Assembly (NCBI GenBank): GCA_025462785.1
Contig: JAOAPG010000097.1
Location: 1-8,572, forward strand
From: Acidobacteriaceae bacterium
GTDB lineage: Bacteria; Acidobacteriota; Terriglobia; Terriglobales; Acidobacteriaceae
DNA length: 8,572 bases
Direction: 5' to 3'
A program made the position numbers and the translations under genes. Of this stretch, positions 6,534 through 8,572 are shown piece by piece; the first letter of the stretch is position 1; the number at the start of each line of letters is the position of its first letter. A model generated the notes under the pieces. It searched no databases. It was not told where the DNA came from and saw only the letters and a list, made by a program, of their open reading frames with translations.

Positions 6534-7112
6534 TCATTTGGACAGCCAGTGCATTTTCGCCGCTAGCAATGCAATCATCGAAATAGCCCCAATCAAGGCA
6601 TTGTACTCGCGATGTTTGCGGTAAAGGTCCCAAGAAAACTTTACGTCGGCATGATTGGGGGCAGAAATCTTTGGCAACAGTCGAGGAACCTTGTTTTCGT
6701 AAGCTTCATAATCAGAAAAGCGATGCCGCAGGAAGGTTTCTTCGCCGTAAATTACCGGCAAATATATCGCGAAGAACATGGTGAGCAGCACGCCCGCAAT
6801 CCACCAGCTCCGTGCTGCGAGTACAAATCCGAAAGCTAGCATCAGAGAACCGAGATAGAGCGGGTTGCGAGTGTAGGCGTAAGGCCCGGTGGTCGCGAGT
6901 TCTTCATTTTTCTTTACATGCCCGGATGCAAGCGCACGAACAGCAAGTCCGGGAATGATGACCAGTGTTCCAGTGAAAATTGACATGCGGGACGGGTGAG
7001 CGAGCCAAAAATAAAGCCCTGCACACGCGAAGCTGAGTGGGACTCTTATTCGTCGTGCAATTGCAGACCATGAGTTCTGAGATGAACTGACTTCTACCTC
7101 ACTCACCTTCAT
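6534..7112 (-). CDS. Isoprenylcysteine carboxyl methyltransferase-like membrane methyltransferase
   Basis: This is a 192-residue integral membrane protein of the ICMT/phospholipid methyltransferase superfamily (SAM-dependent). Membrane segments lie at about 23-38, 44-62, 86-118 (probably two) and 171-188. The family signature is clear: His65 in GHVKKNEEL, GPYAYTRNPLYLG at 76-88, then GEE at 123-125 and FSDYEAYENKVPRLLP (132-147), which form the SAM and substrate pocket in this fold. Bacteria generally lack the prenylated CaaX substrates of eukaryotic ICMT, so the substrate is unknown; a lipid or small hydrophobic molecule is possible. The start is ATG 7112, four bases after the TGA of the heptosyltransferase gene, with GGGTGAG just upstream as a weak ribosome binding site. 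A longer frame to 7247 exists, but its extra 45 residues lie inside the heptosyltransferase gene and look random. Tight spacing suggests translational coupling. Confidence 0.87.
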   Translation of the reverse strand: MKVSEVEVSSSQNSWSAIARRIRVPLSFACAGLYFWLAHPSRMSIFTGTLVIIPGLAVRALASGHVKKNEELATTGPYAYTRNPLYLGSLMLAFGFVLAARSWWIAGVLLTMFFAIYLPVIYGEETFLRHRFSDYEAYENKVPRLLPKISAPNHADVKFSWDLYRKHREYNALIGAISMIALLAAKMHWLSK

Positions 7113-7116
7113 TTTC

Positions 7117-8190
7117 TCACCCACGAGTAGCCCCAAGCAGTTTCTCGCATGCGGCGAAGACTTCCTCAGAGCTAATTTCGAGCAGGCCCGGGTCGAGCTG
7201 AGCGCGCTGGCTGTGATTCGTCTGACTGGACGGGCTTCGCAGCACAATGCTGCGGGTTCCGTAAGGTCCGTTGCGAGCCGGATTTGTCGGGCCGAAAATG
7301 GCGACTACCGGAATTCTAAGGGCTGCAGCCAAGTGTATGGGGCCAGTGTCTCCACCAACGAATAAAGATGCCCGACGGGTGAAGGCGATCAACTGCGGAA
7401 TCGTACACTCGACTATCTCCGCTGCACCTTCGCTGCTTGCCTTCACAATCCGCGCAAGATCTTGTTCCCCCGGCCCGGTGTTGATCAGTGACTTGAATCC
7501 GATTTGAGCCAAGCTTCTTGCCAGGTGGGCATACCGCTCAGGCGGCCATTGTTTAGAGGGCCACCCCGCACCGGGGTTAATGATCACAAAGTTTTCGACC
7601 TTGTGTTCATCAAGCCAACGTTCGCAATTCCTTTCCGCTGTTTCATCGGAGGGAAATTCCAAAGAAACCGCCGTCAACTGCCGATCAGCCACGGATTCCG
7701 CGAGCGAGAGATTTATTTCAACAATATGTTCACCGCGCGCCTTCACGTGTTTTGTGTAAAGGATGCGGGCAGTTCGTTCCCTGGGCTGAGCATATCCGTA
7801 GATAGTTTTCGCACCTGATAACTTAGTCACCACGGCCGAACGAATCAGGCCCTGGAAGTCGATCGCGGCTTCATACTTCATCGCGCGCAGTTCTTTAACG
7901 GCTTTCGTGATTTCCTGGCGCGTAGAGTTAGATGTCAGAGCAGTGCGCCACTTCTTTGTGCTCACCGTATGAATTTTGTCCACGAGCTGTCCGGCTGCAT
8001 CTTCTGAACAGCTCCGTAGAGAGGACAGCAATTCTGCCCAGCGCTCTTCAACCACCCACCCGATGGTTGCTTTCGGATAAACTTCCCGCAATGCCGCCAC
8101 AGCTGGCATGGCATGAATAATATCTCCCATCGCGCTCATTCTAACGATCAGCAAACTCCGTATATTTGGGGGGAGTGAAAGGCCAGCCAT
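7117..8190 (-). CDS. ADP-heptose:LPS heptosyltransferase, glycosyltransferase family 9
   Basis: It transfers heptose from ADP-heptose to the growing lipopolysaccharide inner core at the cytoplasmic face of the inner membrane. The 357-residue protein has the two-domain GT-B layout. The N-terminal motif is LLIVRMSAMGDIIHAMPAVAALR (13-35), with Asp23 at the position of the family's catalytic aspartate. YEAAIDFQGLIRS lies at 106-118. The C-terminal nucleotide-sugar domain has NPGAGWPSKQWPPERY (205-220), GGDTGPIHLAAAL (279-291) and FGPTNPARNGPYG (299-311). Whether it is heptosyltransferase I (WaaC) or II (WaaF) cannot be settled by eye, so no symbol is given. The start is ambiguous: ATG 8190 leaves a 20-base gap after the upstream gene, whereas GTG 8214 would overlap its stop codon (GTGA, 4 bases) and add eight residues. 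Neither has a good ribosome binding site. The frame stays open to 8373, but that part overlaps the adenylyltransferase gene and looks random. Confidence 0.92.
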   Translation of the reverse strand: MAGLSLPPNIRSLLIVRMSAMGDIIHAMPAVAALREVYPKATIGWVVEERWAELLSSLRSCSEDAAGQLVDKIHTVSTKKWRTALTSNSTRQEITKAVKELRAMKYEAAIDFQGLIRSAVVTKLSGAKTIYGYAQPRERTARILYTKHVKARGEHIVEINLSLAESVADRQLTAVSLEFPSDETAERNCERWLDEHKVENFVIINPGAGWPSKQWPPERYAHLARSLAQIGFKSLINTGPGEQDLARIVKASSEGAAEIVECTIPQLIAFTRRASLFVGGDTGPIHLAAALRIPVVAIFGPTNPARNGPYGTRSIVLRSPSSQTNHSQRAQLDPGLLEISSEEVFAACEKLLGATRG

Positions 8191-8210
8191 TTTCACGGAA
8201 GCGGGTGTGT

Positions 8211-8572
8211 TCACGAAGACTGCCGCTTCAACTTTGAACGAATGATGTCCGTGACCGAGTGATCTTTGGGGTCTCCGACGATCTCGACGCGGCCACCGCA
8301 TTCTATGATCACATCCCTCTCGGGAACCGTTTCGGCGGTGTAGTCGGTGCCCTTTGCCTGAACATCGGGGCAAATATCGCGGATGAGCATTCGAACATCT
8401 CTTTCCGGGAAAATAACGACGGCATCCACCACTCCGAGCGCAGCCACAATCTCAGCCCGTTCGTGCTCGGGCATGAGCGGGCGCGATTGACCCTTCAGAG
8501 CACGAACCGAATCGTCGGAATTGATAGCCACAACCAATCTTCCGCCGAGCGCTTTCGCTGCCGCCAGGTAAC
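8211..8572 (-). CDS. rfaE2: D-beta-D-heptose 1-phosphate adenylyltransferase domain (partial, N-terminus outside window)
   Basis: This enzyme converts heptose 1-phosphate and ATP into ADP-heptose, the donor for lipopolysaccharide core heptoses. The visible 119 residues run from YLAAAKALGGRLVVAINSDDSV through RPLMPEHERAEIVAALGVVDAVVIF, KGTDYTAETVPERDVIIECGGRVEIVG and TDIIRSKL. This is the nucleotidyltransferase fold of the RfaE/HldE C-terminal domain. The HxGH ATP-binding motif expected near the domain start lies beyond the window end, so it cannot be checked. A TTG at 8537 could be mistaken for a start, but the homologous sequence continues upstream to the edge. It cannot be told whether this is a stand-alone RfaE2 or the C-terminal half of a bifunctional HldE kinase-adenylyltransferase. 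The stop overlaps or closely precedes the heptosyltransferase start, so the two are surely one operon and work in consecutive steps. Confidence 0.92.
   Translation of the reverse strand, partial: YLAAAKALGGRLVVAINSDDSVRALKGQSRPLMPEHERAEIVAALGVVDAVVIFPERDVRMLIRDICPDVQAKGTDYTAETVPERDVIIECGGRVEIVGDPKDHSVTDIIRSKLKRQSS

Noticed and set aside
7113..7247. N-terminal extension of the membrane methyltransferase frame
   Set aside because: The extra 45 residues are cysteine- and arginine-rich, lie within the heptosyltransferase coding region and are not part of the family; ATG 7112 fits better.
8215..8373. N-terminal extension of the heptosyltransferase frame
   Set aside because: It lies inside the adenylyltransferase gene and is arginine/histidine-rich shadow sequence; the family motif begins just after ATG 8190.
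1..8572. CRISPR array, tRNA or rRNA genes, insertion sequence, phage or defence system
   Set aside because: No regularly spaced repeats, no tRNA-like cloverleaf, no transposase or integrase motifs and no defence-type domains were seen; the window is filled by housekeeping, DNA-uptake and envelope genes.

Overview
The window looks like ordinary chromosome from a Gram-negative bacterium of moderate GC content, most likely an acidobacterium. The evidence is indirect. It carries lipopolysaccharide heptose genes, a ComEC/Rec2 DNA-uptake channel with an extended N-terminus, a DUF2007 protein, a DUF3108 protein and two small conserved-looking proteins whose style resembles Acidobacteria. I could not run a search, so the phylum is an inference. 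Four starts appear to be GTG or TTG.

Left part, + strand (1-4854): the possible tail of an unidentified gene ends at 81. A 235-residue protein of unknown function follows (88-795), then an RlmD/RumA-type 23S rRNA uracil-5 methyltransferase (827-2137), then ComEC/Rec2. Gaps are short (6, 31 and 46 bases), so co-transcription is plausible. The ComEC reading frame is broken by one base near 4210-4213. The first part (2184-4241) holds the membrane channel and the start of the metallo-beta-lactamase-like domain. The second part (to 4854) holds the rest of that domain, in the +1 frame. Removing one T from the TTTT run joins them into one 889-residue protein.

Middle (4826-5627): a small DUF2007 protein lies on the - strand and its 3' end overlaps the comEC 3' end by 29 bases. 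It has a clear GGAGG ribosome binding site. A gene-free stretch of 214 bases with two perfect short palindromes separates it from a divergent small conserved-looking protein on the + strand (5346-5627).

Right part, - strand (8572 down to 5637): a compact cluster reads, in transcription order, heptose-1-phosphate adenylyltransferase (cut by the window end), a glycosyltransferase family 9 heptosyltransferase, an isoprenylcysteine-carboxyl-methyltransferase-like membrane methyltransferase, and a secreted DUF3108 protein. The first two act in building and transferring ADP-heptose for the lipopolysaccharide inner core. The last two are envelope proteins whose link to that pathway is inferred from gene order only.

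I found no mobile element, tRNA, rRNA, CRISPR array or convincing new system. The most useful observation is the comEC frameshift.
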